Assembly: GCA_001824645.1 (NCBI GenBank)
Contig: MHYD01000093.1
Span: 32,045-40,104 of the forward strand
Origin: Planctomycetes bacterium RBG_13_46_10
GTDB taxonomy: Bacteria > Planctomycetota > Phycisphaerae > Sedimentisphaerales > Anaerobacaceae
Direction: 5' to 3'
DNA length: 8,060 nucleotides
The position numbers were made by a program, and so were the translations under genes. The notes under the pieces are model-generated. The model saw only the letters and a program-made list of their open reading frames with translations, ran no database searches and was not told the DNA's origin. Below are positions 1 to 6,768 of the stretch, one piece after another (within the stretch, counting starts at the first letter, position 1; each line of letters starts with the position of its first letter).

Positions 1-931
1 TTTCGATAGGGATAGTACTGAAATCGTAAGCCCAGAAGCTAAGTGTATATTGACCTGTTTTAAGATCATCTCCATTGAGGAACGACTGGATGATCCTTAT
101 ATTCTCATCGGTAACACCTTTTTCTTCCTCTTTTAGGTCTGAATCAAGTAAGCTCCCATTAAAGTGCTCTTTCAAATAATCAAACAACCGGAACAAGGCA
201 TTTCTAGCCTGTTTCAAAGTTAAAGTTTGGTCATTTAACATATCTTTAAGGCGTTTATATTTGATACCTATATTGCAAAGGACTGTATCATTTTCAATAT
301 GTTCACCCTTAATCATTTCCCGTTCTATTAGATAGCAGGTAAACAACAATCGGATGAGGAAAAGATGTGCATATTCTGCTGAAAAAGGTTTGTCCGGACA
401 ATGGATGAGCCGTTTAGATGTCTCCGTAAGATTCTCCAGCAAGCAACGGTCCACAGCATGCTTTCTGTTAAAACTATCCGGGTTACGGAATATCTCTCCT
501 GTCTCGATGGATGCTAATACTTCATCCAGTTCGAGAACATTGGCCACATTCTTAAACGTCTTTACCAATCGCCCGTTTTTATTAATGTCCTCATCCTTGT
601 CGGTAGGAAGTGCCTGGCCTGAATAAACATTGATCTGGGTGTCGGATATAATAACCAGAAGTGGAACGATATGTTGATTCCAAAGATATGTTTGCCATTG
701 CCTTATATTTTCTGCTGTTAAGCTTTTAACCCTCTTAAAATATGCAGTAGGTGCACGGTCAACATATAATACAGCGTCTAAGTCTAAATATTTGAATGCC
801 CTGCGAACCGTGTGAGAATGCGGCAATGGTGGATCAACGCGGTTTATTTGTTCAGGATTATTGAACAGGCCGCGGCTATAATAAGCAGACTTGATTAAGG
901 CTTCAATCCCTTGAGTATCTGTTTTACCCAT
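1..931 (-). CDS. Restriction-modification DNA methyltransferase (type IIG / Eco57I-like), N-terminal part, cut by the window edge
   Basis: The reverse strand is open from ATG at 931 to base 1, giving 310 complete codons with no stop. An in-frame TGA lies five codons upstream of the ATG, so this is the first possible start; no clear Shine-Dalgarno precedes it. The protein begins MGKTDTQGIEALIKSAYYSR. Near residues 50-105 it has LDLDAVLYVDRAPTAYFK and LWNQHIVPLLVIISDTQINVYSG, followed by a helical segment (HLFLIRLLFTCYLIEREMI) and, at the edge, FWAYDFSTIPIE. From memory these match the N-terminal region of large class I SAM-dependent adenine methyltransferases of Eco57I / type IIG systems, where the FWxYDFSxIPIE segment lies before the SAM-binding motifs. 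The catalytic motifs (a Gly-rich SAM site and NPPY) would lie beyond the edge and are not seen. The gene is transcribed in the same direction as proA but has its own candidate promoter. The family call is fairly secure; whether the enzyme also cuts DNA is open. Confidence 0.72.
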   Translation of the reverse strand, partial: MGKTDTQGIEALIKSAYYSRGLFNNPEQINRVDPPLPHSHTVRRAFKYLDLDAVLYVDRAPTAYFKRVKSLTAENIRQWQTYLWNQHIVPLLVIISDTQINVYSGQALPTDKDEDINKNGRLVKTFKNVANVLELDEVLASIETGEIFRNPDSFNRKHAVDRCLLENLTETSKRLIHCPDKPFSAEYAHLFLIRLLFTCYLIEREMIKGEHIENDTVLCNIGIKYKRLKDMLNDQTLTLKQARNALFRLFDYLKEHFNGSLLDSDLKEEEKGVTDENIRIIQSFLNGDDLKTGQYTLSFWAYDFSTIPIE

Positions 932-975
932 TTGAAAAGCACATCAGTCTCTATTGACTATTTGTAACACTTTTC

Positions 976-981
976 ATTATA
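976..981 (-). promoter_or_regulatory. Candidate -10 box for the left-edge methyltransferase gene
   Basis: On the reverse strand a perfect TATAAT lies about 45 bases upstream of the ATG at 931, which would leave a leader of roughly 35-40 bases. No convincing TTGACA-like -35 lies 16-18 bases further upstream, so the promoter is weak or needs an activator. An inverted repeat at 988-1005 occupies the spacer/-35 region and could be an operator. Confidence 0.35.
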
Positions 982-987
982 ATATTA

Positions 988-1005
988 GCGATTTGATTTA
1001 ATCGC
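988..1005. repeat. Inverted repeat overlapping the methyltransferase promoter (possible operator)
   Basis: Perfect 6-bp arms GCGATT (988-993) and AATCGC (1000-1005) flank a 6-base spacer TGATTT. The site lies immediately upstream of the reverse-strand TATAAT at 976-981, where a repressor or restriction-modification controller protein could bind. No controller gene is visible in the window, so this is positional inference only. Confidence 0.3.
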
Positions 1006-1048
1006 AACAAAGTTTTTTAGATTATTCCTATCTGTGTTATTCATTAAA

Positions 1049-1069
1049 CCCGCCGAGTAAATCGGCGGG
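1049..1069. repeat. GC-rich hairpin between proA and the methyltransferase gene
   Basis: Perfect 8-bp arms CCCGCCGA (1049-1056) and TCGGCGGG (1062-1069) enclose a 5-base loop. Read on the proA strand the stem is followed by only TTTAATG, a poor T-tract. It could act as a weak terminator for proA or simply be one of the dispersed palindromes seen elsewhere in the window. Confidence 0.5.
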
Positions 1070-1089
1070 CTAAATACTACCTTCTAAAT

Positions 1090-1106
1090 GGTGTGCGATG
1101 CACACC
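1090..1106. repeat. Short palindrome GGTGTGC-GAT-GCACACC downstream of proA
   Basis: Seven perfectly paired bases on each side (1090-1096 and 1100-1106) enclose the loop GAT. It sits 26 bases past the proA stop and about 20 bases from the 1049-1069 hairpin. I associate this phrase with dispersed intergenic palindromes in environmental genomes. No T-tract follows on either strand, so a terminator role is not favoured. Confidence 0.5.
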
Positions 1107-1107
1107 C

Positions 1108-1148
1108 TACTAATCACAAATCTCTAATCCACTAATTCTCTAATCTCT
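1108..1148. repeat. CTAAT/TCTCTAAT quasi-repeat overlapping the proA 3' end
   Basis: This 41-base stretch repeats variants of CTAATC, CTCTAATC, ACTAATTC and CTCTAATCTC with irregular spacing. It covers the last five codons and stop of proA and continues toward the hairpin at 1090-1106. It looks like a degenerate short-period repeat that supplied the present stop codon. The repeat units are visible directly; the origin is inference. Confidence 0.4.
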
Positions 1149-2433
1149 TATGTGTAAACTTTTTTTTTGCGTCTTTTCCAGTGTAGTCGGCGACGATTTG
1201 GCCGGAACCCAACAATTTCCATTTGTAAATCACGAGACCTTCCAGTCCGACTGGCCCACGAGCGTGTATCTTGTTGGTGCTTATGCCGACTTCGGCTCCG
1301 AGTCCGTAACGAAAGCCATCACTAAAGCGCGTGCTGCAATTCCATAATACATTGGCTGAATCAGCAAGGTCCATAAACTTCTCGGCCTTTTCCTTGCTGC
1401 TGGTTACAATTGCATCGGTATGTGCGGAGCCATAGCGGTTGATATGCTCTATCGCTTCATCCAATCCATCGACGACTTTTATAGATAAGATGTAGTCGAG
1501 ATATTCCGTTGACCAGTCTTTTTCGGCTGCAGGTTTTACATCAATTATTGCCAAAGTTTTTGGGCAGCCGCGTAATTCAACCTTATTTTGCTCAAGTGCG
1601 GTTTTTACTTTAGGTAAAAATGCTGCTGCGATTTTGCTATCGACAAGTAGCGTTTCAGCGGCGTTGCAGACGGCGGCGTACTGGCATTTTGAATCAACTG
1701 TGATGTTGACAGCCATATCGAGGTCAGCTTCGCCATCGACATAGACATGGCAGATACCGTCTGCGTGGCCGAGGACGGGGATATTTGTATTGTCCATAAT
1801 GTAGCGGACAAATTCATTTGAGCCGCGAGGAATAATCAAATCTATATCATCATCCTGAGCCAGCATTTCCTTGACATCTTGTCTGGTTTGCAGCAGGTGC
1901 AGCCAGCCTTTGGGCAGGCCAGCGTTTTCACTGGTTTGCGATATGATTTGAGCGAGGATTTTATTTGTGTTTTCTGCCTCGGAGCCGCCCTTGAGCAGAG
2001 CTGCGTTGCCGCTTTTTAGGCAGAGCGTGGAGATTTGCACGAGGGCATCAGGCCGGGACTCGAAGACAATGCCGATGACACCGATTGGACAGGTGACTTT
2101 GTAAAGTTTCAGGCCTTTGTCAAGCTCGGTAGCGCTGAGCGTTTTTCCGACAGGGTCATCGAGATTGATAAGGGTTTCGATGCCTGCGCAGACTTCAGCA
2201 ATCTTGCTTTCGTCGAATTTTAGGCGTTTCAATAACGGTGCAGCCAGCTTATTCTTCTCGGCCTCAGCCAGGTCTTTCCTGTTGGCGGAGATAATCTCAG
2301 GGGTTTTTTGCTTCAAGGCTTCGACAATCTTGGTTAATGCCTTATTTTTGACATCGGTTTTGACCACAGCCAATTGAATCGAGGCTGTTTTTGCTACTTT
2401 AGCAATTTCTTTTATGTTTATTTTCTGTTGCAT
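1132..2433 (-). CDS. proA: Gamma-glutamyl phosphate reductase (glutamate-5-semialdehyde dehydrogenase)
   Basis: The enzyme catalyses NADPH-dependent reduction of gamma-glutamyl phosphate to glutamate-5-semialdehyde, the second step of proline synthesis, in the cytosol. It belongs to the aldehyde dehydrogenase superfamily. Diagnostic blocks are GVIGIVFESRPDALVQIS, LLKGGSEAENTN, VCNAAETLL with the catalytic cysteine at about residue 256, and the C-terminal signature NCSTRFSDGFRYGLGAEVGI followed by HARGPVGLEGL. I chose the ATG at 2433 (433 aa) because AAGG lies 7 bases upstream. The longer frame opens with a TTG at 2454 and lacks a ribosome site. Family members are usually about 415-425 residues, so the length is near normal. 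The last residues (HKRLEN) are encoded in a CTAAT-rich stretch that continues past the stop, so the tail may have been reshaped by a repeat. The partner gene proB (glutamate 5-kinase) is not in the window. Confidence 0.96.
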   Translation of the reverse strand: MQQKINIKEIAKVAKTASIQLAVVKTDVKNKALTKIVEALKQKTPEIISANRKDLAEAEKNKLAAPLLKRLKFDESKIAEVCAGIETLINLDDPVGKTLSATELDKGLKLYKVTCPIGVIGIVFESRPDALVQISTLCLKSGNAALLKGGSEAENTNKILAQIISQTSENAGLPKGWLHLLQTRQDVKEMLAQDDDIDLIIPRGSNEFVRYIMDNTNIPVLGHADGICHVYVDGEADLDMAVNITVDSKCQYAAVCNAAETLLVDSKIAAAFLPKVKTALEQNKVELRGCPKTLAIIDVKPAAEKDWSTEYLDYILSIKVVDGLDEAIEHINRYGSAHTDAIVTSSKEKAEKFMDLADSANVLWNCSTRFSDGFRYGLGAEVGISTNKIHARGPVGLEGLVIYKWKLLGSGQIVADYTGKDAKKKFTHKRLEN

Positions 2434-2490
2434 GTTTAACCTTGCATATTCCAATTAAGCGTTTATAATTTCCATTTAAAATGTAAAGTG

Positions 2491-2634
2491 CTCTGTAGAA
2501 AACATTGTATTTGTCATTTCGAGCGAGCCAAAAAGCGAGTCGAGAAATCTGTTAAAAAGCAGATTTCTCCACTTCGCACCGACCAGTGATGGTCGGTGCT
2601 TCGGTCGAAATGACATGTGGTCTTTTCTATAGAG
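2491..2634. repeat. MITE-like composite inverted repeat between proA and tRNA-Gly
   Basis: The core is TGTCATTTCGA (2512-2522) matched exactly by TCGAAATGACA (2605-2615). The outer flanks CTCTGTAGAAAA (2491-2502) and TTTTCTATAGAG (2623-2634) pair in 11 of 12 positions, giving terminal inverted repeats of about 30 bases. Inside are AGAAATCT/AGATTTCT (2543-2550 and 2561-2568) and a perfect 9-bp hairpin GCACCGACC/GGTCGGTGC (2576-2584 and 2591-2599). The RNA could fold into a long branched stem. The GTCATTTCGAG...TCGAGAAATCT phrase is one I know as a dispersed intergenic repeat in several bacterial groups. No transposase is present, so it would be non-autonomous. Confidence 0.75.
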
Positions 2635-2681
2635 TATATTAAAATTTTAAGTTATAAATAATAAATAATCAATTAGATTTT

Positions 2682-2752
2682 GCGGGTGTAGCTTAGGGGT
2701 AAAGCCCCAGCCTTCCAAGCTGGTTACGCGGGTTCGATTCCCGCCACCCGCT
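2682..2752 (+). tRNA. tRNA-Gly, anticodon UCC
   Basis: The full cloverleaf fits: acceptor GCGGGTG (2682-2688) with CACCCGC (2745-2751), D-stem GCTT/AAGC (2691-2694, 2702-2705), anticodon stem CCAGC/GCTGG (2707-2711, 2719-2723) with loop CTTCCAA and anticodon TCC at 2714-2716, a four-base variable loop, and T-stem GCGGG/CCCGC (2728-2732, 2740-2744) around TTCGATT. All stems pair perfectly. The discriminator base is T and CCA is not encoded, so it would be added enzymatically. It decodes GGA (and GGG) codons. It stands alone, about 50 bases after the composite repeat at 2491-2634 in an AT-rich leader. No clear terminator follows. Confidence 0.97.
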
Positions 2753-2911
2753 TTATTGTGGCGCATAGGGAACTGCCTTCCAGATAGGTCACTCACGTTC
2801 AAAAGCAATAAGTGGAGTGTGTTTTATTTGATTTCTTTGTTGGAATCATATAATATTGTGTTATTCTTGGCATTTATAATGTGAATTAGCTGTCTGGCGT
2901 GAAAGGATTTA

Positions 2912-2936
2912 CGGCCGATTTTTAGAAAATCGGCCG
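2912..2936. repeat. Perfect 11-bp inverted repeat in the kinase leader
   Basis: CGGCCGATTTT (2912-2922) and AAAATCGGCCG (2926-2936) are exact reverse complements around a 3-base loop TAG. The element ends 39 bases before the kinase ATG and about 20 bases before its GGGGGGAG ribosome site. It has no T-tract, so it is not a typical terminator. It may be a protein-binding operator, an mRNA hairpin in the leader, or another dispersed palindrome. Confidence 0.6.
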
Positions 2937-2975
2937 GTAGTAGATGGAATATTAACGGGGGGAGCAGAGAACATC

Positions 2976-5708
2976 ATGTCGGATGAGCATAAGAGTAAAG
3001 CGGAATTATTACAAGAATTAAACACCTTGCGCAAGCGTATCTGCGAGCTTGAGCAGACAAATCAAGCTTGTGGTGAGCTTGTCGAATCCAACCCAAATAA
3101 TTTGGAAAAGCAATTCAGGGAGCTTTCTGAGAATATTCCTGTTGGAGTTTACCGAACCACTCCTGACGGCCGCATCATTATGGCAAATTCGTCGCTTGTT
3201 CAAATGCTCGGATTCTCATCTTTCCAGGAGCTTTCGCGCCGTAATGTGGAAAAGGTGGGATTTGCACCGGGTTATCCTCGCTCGACATTTAAAAAGCTCA
3301 TCGAAAAAGATGGAAAAGTAGCCGGCCTCGAGTCTGCGTGGATAAGACGTGATGGGACAACTTTATTTATTATTGAAAATGCAAGAGCTATCCGTGATGA
3401 GTCGGGGAAGACCTTGTATTATGAAGGTATAGTGCAGAATATCACTAAGTTAAAAAAAGCTGAAGAGGCACTGCGTGAGAGTGAGCAGCGTTATCGAACA
3501 CTGACCGAGTCGGCCCAGGACCATATATTCATCGTTGATAAACAAAGAAACATCAAGTATGCAAATCCCTACGGCGCAAAGGAGCTTGGGAAACACCCGG
3601 AGCAATTTATAGGAAAACCGTTGGACAGGTTGTTTCCGCCAGAGGTGTCCGAGACCCCGCTACAAAATATCGAAAAGGTGTTCAAGTCAGGCAAGCCGCT
3701 ATTTGGTGTTAAAGACAGGATTAAGCTTCCTGACCGCGAAATTTGGATTGATACCAATGTGATTCCCATCAGGAACGCAGAAGGCCAGGTCGAAGCGGTG
3801 ATGGGCATTTCTCGCGATATCACCGAGCTAAAGAAAATGGAGCAGGCGCTTCGGGAGAGTCAAAAATGGCAAAGGGCTATTCTTGACACTATTCCCGATA
3901 TGGCCTGGTTAAAAGATAACGAAAGCAAATATATTGCAGCAAATGAAGCGCTGTGTAAAGCATTTGGTATAAGATTCGAAGACTTCGTCGGCAAAACGGA
4001 TTTAGACATTTCACCAAAAGACCTGGCTGAAAAGTATAGGGCTGACGACCAGGAGGTTATAAAGTCCGGCAGACGCAAGCTCACAGAAGAGCCATGGGGG
4101 AAAAAGCAAGGTGAGAGAATTTGGATAGAGACAATCAAAACTCCAATTTACAACGACCAGGGTCAAATTATAGGTACCAGTGGTATTGCACGTGATATCA
4201 CTGAGCGAAAGAAACTGGAAAGAGCATTGATGGAGTCCGAGGCTAAGCACCGCACTCTTGTTGAGCAGATACCTGCGATAACCTATATTGCTGCCCTTGA
4301 TGAGGCAAGCACTACCACGTATGTGAGTCCTCAAATCCAGCAGATATTAGGTTTTTCACCTGCCGATTATAAAGCTGACCCTGATATTTGGAGAAAGCAG
4401 CTTCATTCAGATGATCGTCAGCGAGTTTTGGCTGAATTACAGCGTTGTCATGAATCGGGAGAGTCTTTCGCCTGTGAGTATCGAATGCATACGAAAGACG
4501 GCCGGACGGTATGGCTCCGAGATGAGGCAAGGATTGTTAGAGATAATAATGGAAATCCACTTCATCTGCAGGGTGTTATGTATGACATAACTGAGCGCAG
4601 AAAGGCGGAGGAGCAAATACGAGCGCTTAGTTCCGCAGTTGAACAGTCGATTGACGGAATAGCCATCGGAGACTTGGAGCCAAGGTTGCTGTATGTCAAT
4701 GAAGCTTATGCCAGGATGCACGGATTTACGCCCGAAGAAATTATAGGAATGCCGGTAAAAAAACTGCATAGTAAGGAACAGAGAGACACATTCAATACTG
4801 ATATAAATCTGATAAAGAGCCTGGGTTTTTGGGAAGGTGAAATAGGACATATTAAAAAAGATGGAACGCCGTTTCCTACATATATGTCCACAACTTTATT
4901 GAAGGACAGTGAAGGAAAGCCGATTGGATTATTAGCTGTTGCACGCGATATTACAGAGGTAAAGCGGAGAGAAGATGAGCTTAATAATTACAGGCGGAAA
5001 ATAGCACGTTCGGAACAATTGGCCTCAATGGGAGCTTTAAGCGCCGGTTTAGCTCATGAGTTAAACCAGCCTTTAACGGTCATTAATTTGTTAGTTGAGA
5101 ATCTGTTAATGAACATGGAAGCCGAAAAAGAGCGAGGACCTTTTGCAGAAAAGCTTCAGGATGTTCTCAATGAAGTCTCGAGAGTCGCATCAATTGCCCG
5201 GAGATTTCGTGATGTAGCCAGGAGAGTATCGGAAAAAGTTGTCAGCCGGGTAGATTTGAAGTCTGTTGCTCAGCGAATATTAAAACTATTTGATGAAAGT
5301 GCTCGACGAGCAAAGGTTGATTTAATCCTCAAAGGTTTTAATAAGCTTCCAACTGTGGATGCAAGCGAAGAGGACCTTGGGCAGCTATTTTTTGCCTTGA
5401 TTCAAAATGCCGTGCAGGCAGCCGACGGCAAACAACAACATCGGCTTGTTATCAGCAGCGCGGTAAAAAATGGGCATATCGAGCTTCGGTTTGCAGATAA
5501 CTGCGGTGGTATGCCACCGGAGAATCTGAGCAGGATTTTTGACCCCTTTTTCACTACCAAACCTGTAGAAGGAGCTACAGGTCTGGGATTGTGTATAGTT
5601 GAGCACATCGTCTCACGGGCCGAAGGCAGGATTGATGTCGAGAGCAAGCTTGGCAAAGGTACCACTTTTTCTATTACATTGCCAATTAAGAGCCACTCTG
5701 AACTTTAG
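2976..5708 (+). CDS. Soluble sensor histidine kinase with five PAS domains (FixL/NtrB-like)
   Basis: This is an ATP-dependent histidine autokinase that should signal to a response regulator, most likely the FixJ-type protein at 6054-6659. The order is an N-terminal coiled coil (about residues 5-40), PAS1 (45-157), PAS2 (168-283), PAS3 (293-409), PAS4 (421-539, PAS-fold-3 style) and PAS5 (550-660), each ending in a version of the D/N-I-T-E/K linker. A dimerisation domain follows with the phospho-acceptor in AHELNQPL (His694), then an ATPase domain with N-box Asn811, D841-N-C-G-G, F-box DPFFTTKP (856-863) and G2 box GLGLC (869-873). The usual DNGxG box has Cys843 in place of the first glycine, but the key Asp is kept. 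There is no signal peptide or membrane segment, so it should be cytosolic. No FixL-type haem histidine could be assigned, and the ligand is unknown. The ATG at 2976 is supported by GGGGGGAG 11 bases upstream. Confidence 0.93.
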   Translation: MSDEHKSKAELLQELNTLRKRICELEQTNQACGELVESNPNNLEKQFRELSENIPVGVYRTTPDGRIIMANSSLVQMLGFSSFQELSRRNVEKVGFAPGYPRSTFKKLIEKDGKVAGLESAWIRRDGTTLFIIENARAIRDESGKTLYYEGIVQNITKLKKAEEALRESEQRYRTLTESAQDHIFIVDKQRNIKYANPYGAKELGKHPEQFIGKPLDRLFPPEVSETPLQNIEKVFKSGKPLFGVKDRIKLPDREIWIDTNVIPIRNAEGQVEAVMGISRDITELKKMEQALRESQKWQRAILDTIPDMAWLKDNESKYIAANEALCKAFGIRFEDFVGKTDLDISPKDLAEKYRADDQEVIKSGRRKLTEEPWGKKQGERIWIETIKTPIYNDQGQIIGTSGIARDITERKKLERALMESEAKHRTLVEQIPAITYIAALDEASTTTYVSPQIQQILGFSPADYKADPDIWRKQLHSDDRQRVLAELQRCHESGESFACEYRMHTKDGRTVWLRDEARIVRDNNGNPLHLQGVMYDITERRKAEEQIRALSSAVEQSIDGIAIGDLEPRLLYVNEAYARMHGFTPEEIIGMPVKKLHSKEQRDTFNTDINLIKSLGFWEGEIGHIKKDGTPFPTYMSTTLLKDSEGKPIGLLAVARDITEVKRREDELNNYRRKIARSEQLASMGALSAGLAHELNQPLTVINLLVENLLMNMEAEKERGPFAEKLQDVLNEVSRVASIARRFRDVARRVSEKVVSRVDLKSVAQRILKLFDESARRAKVDLILKGFNKLPTVDASEEDLGQLFFALIQNAVQAADGKQQHRLVISSAVKNGHIELRFADNCGGMPPENLSRIFDPFFTTKPVEGATGLGLCIVEHIVSRAEGRIDVESKLGKGTTFSITLPIKSHSEL

Positions 5709-6053
5709 TCCGGATGGCTGTAATCATTACTTTATTTATTATATCTTGATGGTGTATTTTAGGTAAATGCCAACATTTTTGACTGAAAATGACTTTTAAT
5801 CATTAGAGACAGTAAAAAAATACAGAAAAATACCTATTTTCCCTGATAGTTTTTCATGGGTAAAACATTAAAATTTGGTAAATCTTAAATCCACGAGACA
5901 TTTTAAATGCTATGGGGTTTTTATAATTGTTTATTGAACACTCGCCGCCGCGTAGCTTTGGCGAAGCGGGGTTTGACTTGGTGATTTACGTATAGTCTGT
6001 AGCTATTGTCTAAAAGACTGTTTGTAGCGAGAAAAATAAGGGCGCAAGCAGAA
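5709..6053. other. Gap between kinase and response regulator
   Basis: This AT-rich stretch has no convincing gene; the open frames are 11 codons or lie antisense to the regulator. It holds A-rich direct repeats (AAAAATAC twice near 5815-5830), an isolated TATAAT at 5922-5927 without a good -35, and the palindromic repeat at about 5945-5971. TTGACT at 5973-5978 has only a 12-base gap to TATAGT, too short for a promoter. No clear terminator follows the kinase, so read-through into the regulator is possible, but a separate promoter is equally possible. Confidence 0.5.
5945..5971. repeat. Dispersed CCG(C)GTAGC-TTTG-GCGAAGCGG palindrome upstream of the regulator
   Basis: CCGC (5948-5951) pairs with GCGG (5966-5969), with an inner GC/GC pairing around TTTG. 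The phrase CGTAGCTTTGGCGAAGCGG closely matches the element at 6769-6792 (CCGTAGCCTTAGCGAAGG). Together they place copies of one repeat family on both sides of the response-regulator gene. Confidence 0.55.
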
Positions 6054-6659
6054 GTGGCAAATAATTCAAAGCAACGTATCTTTTTTGTAGATGACGAGCC
6101 GAAAATAAGAGAGCTTGTTGGTGAAACTCTTGAAAAAGTTGGTTTTAGTATAAGCTGTTTTGCCACGGCTGCCGGTTGCCTCAAGCAGCTTTATGCTAAT
6201 CGTTGTGATTTATTAATTACCGATGTAAAGTTACCGGCAATGGGTGGAATAGAGTTATTGGCTGAGGTTAAAAAGTTTTTGCCGTCTCTGCCGGTCTTGG
6301 TCATTACCGGCTACGGTGATATACCGATGGCGGTCAGGGCGATGAAAGCGGGGGCGACCGATTTTATCGAGAAACCTTTGAAAAGACAGGTTTTGATTTC
6401 AGCAGTGGAGTCGGCATTAAAGCAGGTTAAACCGGCAGTTGACGTTCTTCACAAAAGAATTACCCGTGCAGAGATGAAGGTTTTAAATCTAATCCTGGAG
6501 GGAAAAACGAACAAGGAAACGGCCAATTTGCTTCATCGTTCTATAAGTACTGTCGAGGTGCACCGCAAACATATTATGGAAAAACTCGGCGTGGACAATA
6601 TTGTAGATTTGGTAAAGCGGGCAGCCATATTGGGGCTGGGTGATTCGCAGGCATACTGA
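6054..6659 (+). CDS. FixJ/LuxR-family response regulator
   Basis: This two-domain transcription factor should be phosphorylated by a histidine kinase, most likely the one ending at 5708, and then bind DNA. The receiver domain (about residues 8-120 of 201) has the acidic pair D13-D14 in FFVDDEP, the phospho-acceptor D57 in LITDVKLPAMGG, the switch threonine T85 in VITGYGD and K107 in IEKPL. The MAVRAMKAGATDFIEKP block is typical of the FixJ/TtrR/NodW group. The C-terminal LuxR-type helix-turn-helix (about 133-195) contains ITRAEMKVLNLILEGKTNKE and STVEVHRKHIMEKLGV. I chose GTG at 6054 because AAGGG (6038-6042) precedes it and the resulting 201 aa matches the roughly 200 aa usual for FixJ. The frame also extends to a TTG at 6006 (217 aa) with no ribosome site. 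Target promoters cannot be told from the window. Confidence 0.92.
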   Translation: MANNSKQRIFFVDDEPKIRELVGETLEKVGFSISCFATAAGCLKQLYANRCDLLITDVKLPAMGGIELLAEVKKFLPSLPVLVITGYGDIPMAVRAMKAGATDFIEKPLKRQVLISAVESALKQVKPAVDVLHKRITRAEMKVLNLILEGKTNKETANLLHRSISTVEVHRKHIMEKLGVDNIVDLVKRAAILGLGDSQAY

Positions 6660-6741
6660 TAATCTTACAAAGTCAATTCGCACAAAATCTACCTCGGCTG
6701 CGCTGCCCGCCGTAGCCCGTCTGCCCATCCTTAATCCTAAA

Positions 6742-6764
6742 GCCTACCGGCTTGTCCGGTGGGC
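6742..6764. repeat. Hairpin GCCTACCGG-CTTGT-CCGGTGGGC
   Basis: Nine paired bases, one of them a G-T wobble, link 6742-6750 with 6756-6764 around a 5-base loop. It begins 83 bases past the regulator stop and could end its transcript structurally, but no T-tract follows. It directly adjoins the next palindrome at 6769-6792, forming a two-hairpin cassette. Confidence 0.55.
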
Positions 6765-6768
6765 CTGT

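Noticed and set aside
354..626. 90-codon plus-strand open frame
   Set aside because: It lies antisense to the left-edge methyltransferase, whose reverse frame is open over 931 bases with recognisable family blocks. The plus-strand product is Ser/Leu-rich and unlike a protein family.
2893..2912. Possible sigma54 promoter (TGGCGTG...) ahead of the kinase
   Set aside because: The second half lacks the TTGC core at the required spacing.
2976..3450. Haem-binding FixL-type PAS domain
   Set aside because: I could not place the proximal histidine or the FixL heme-pocket arginine pattern in any of the five PAS domains, so oxygen sensing is not claimed.
4437..4850. 137-codon reverse-strand open frame inside the kinase
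   Set aside because: It is antisense to the PAS4-PAS5 coding region, has no ribosome site and reads as low-quality sequence. The same holds for the other reverse frames between 3018 and 5665.
5921..6184. 87-codon reverse-strand open frame over the regulator start
   Set aside because: It is mostly antisense to the receiver domain, and its tail is translated repeat palindrome (ATRRRVFN).
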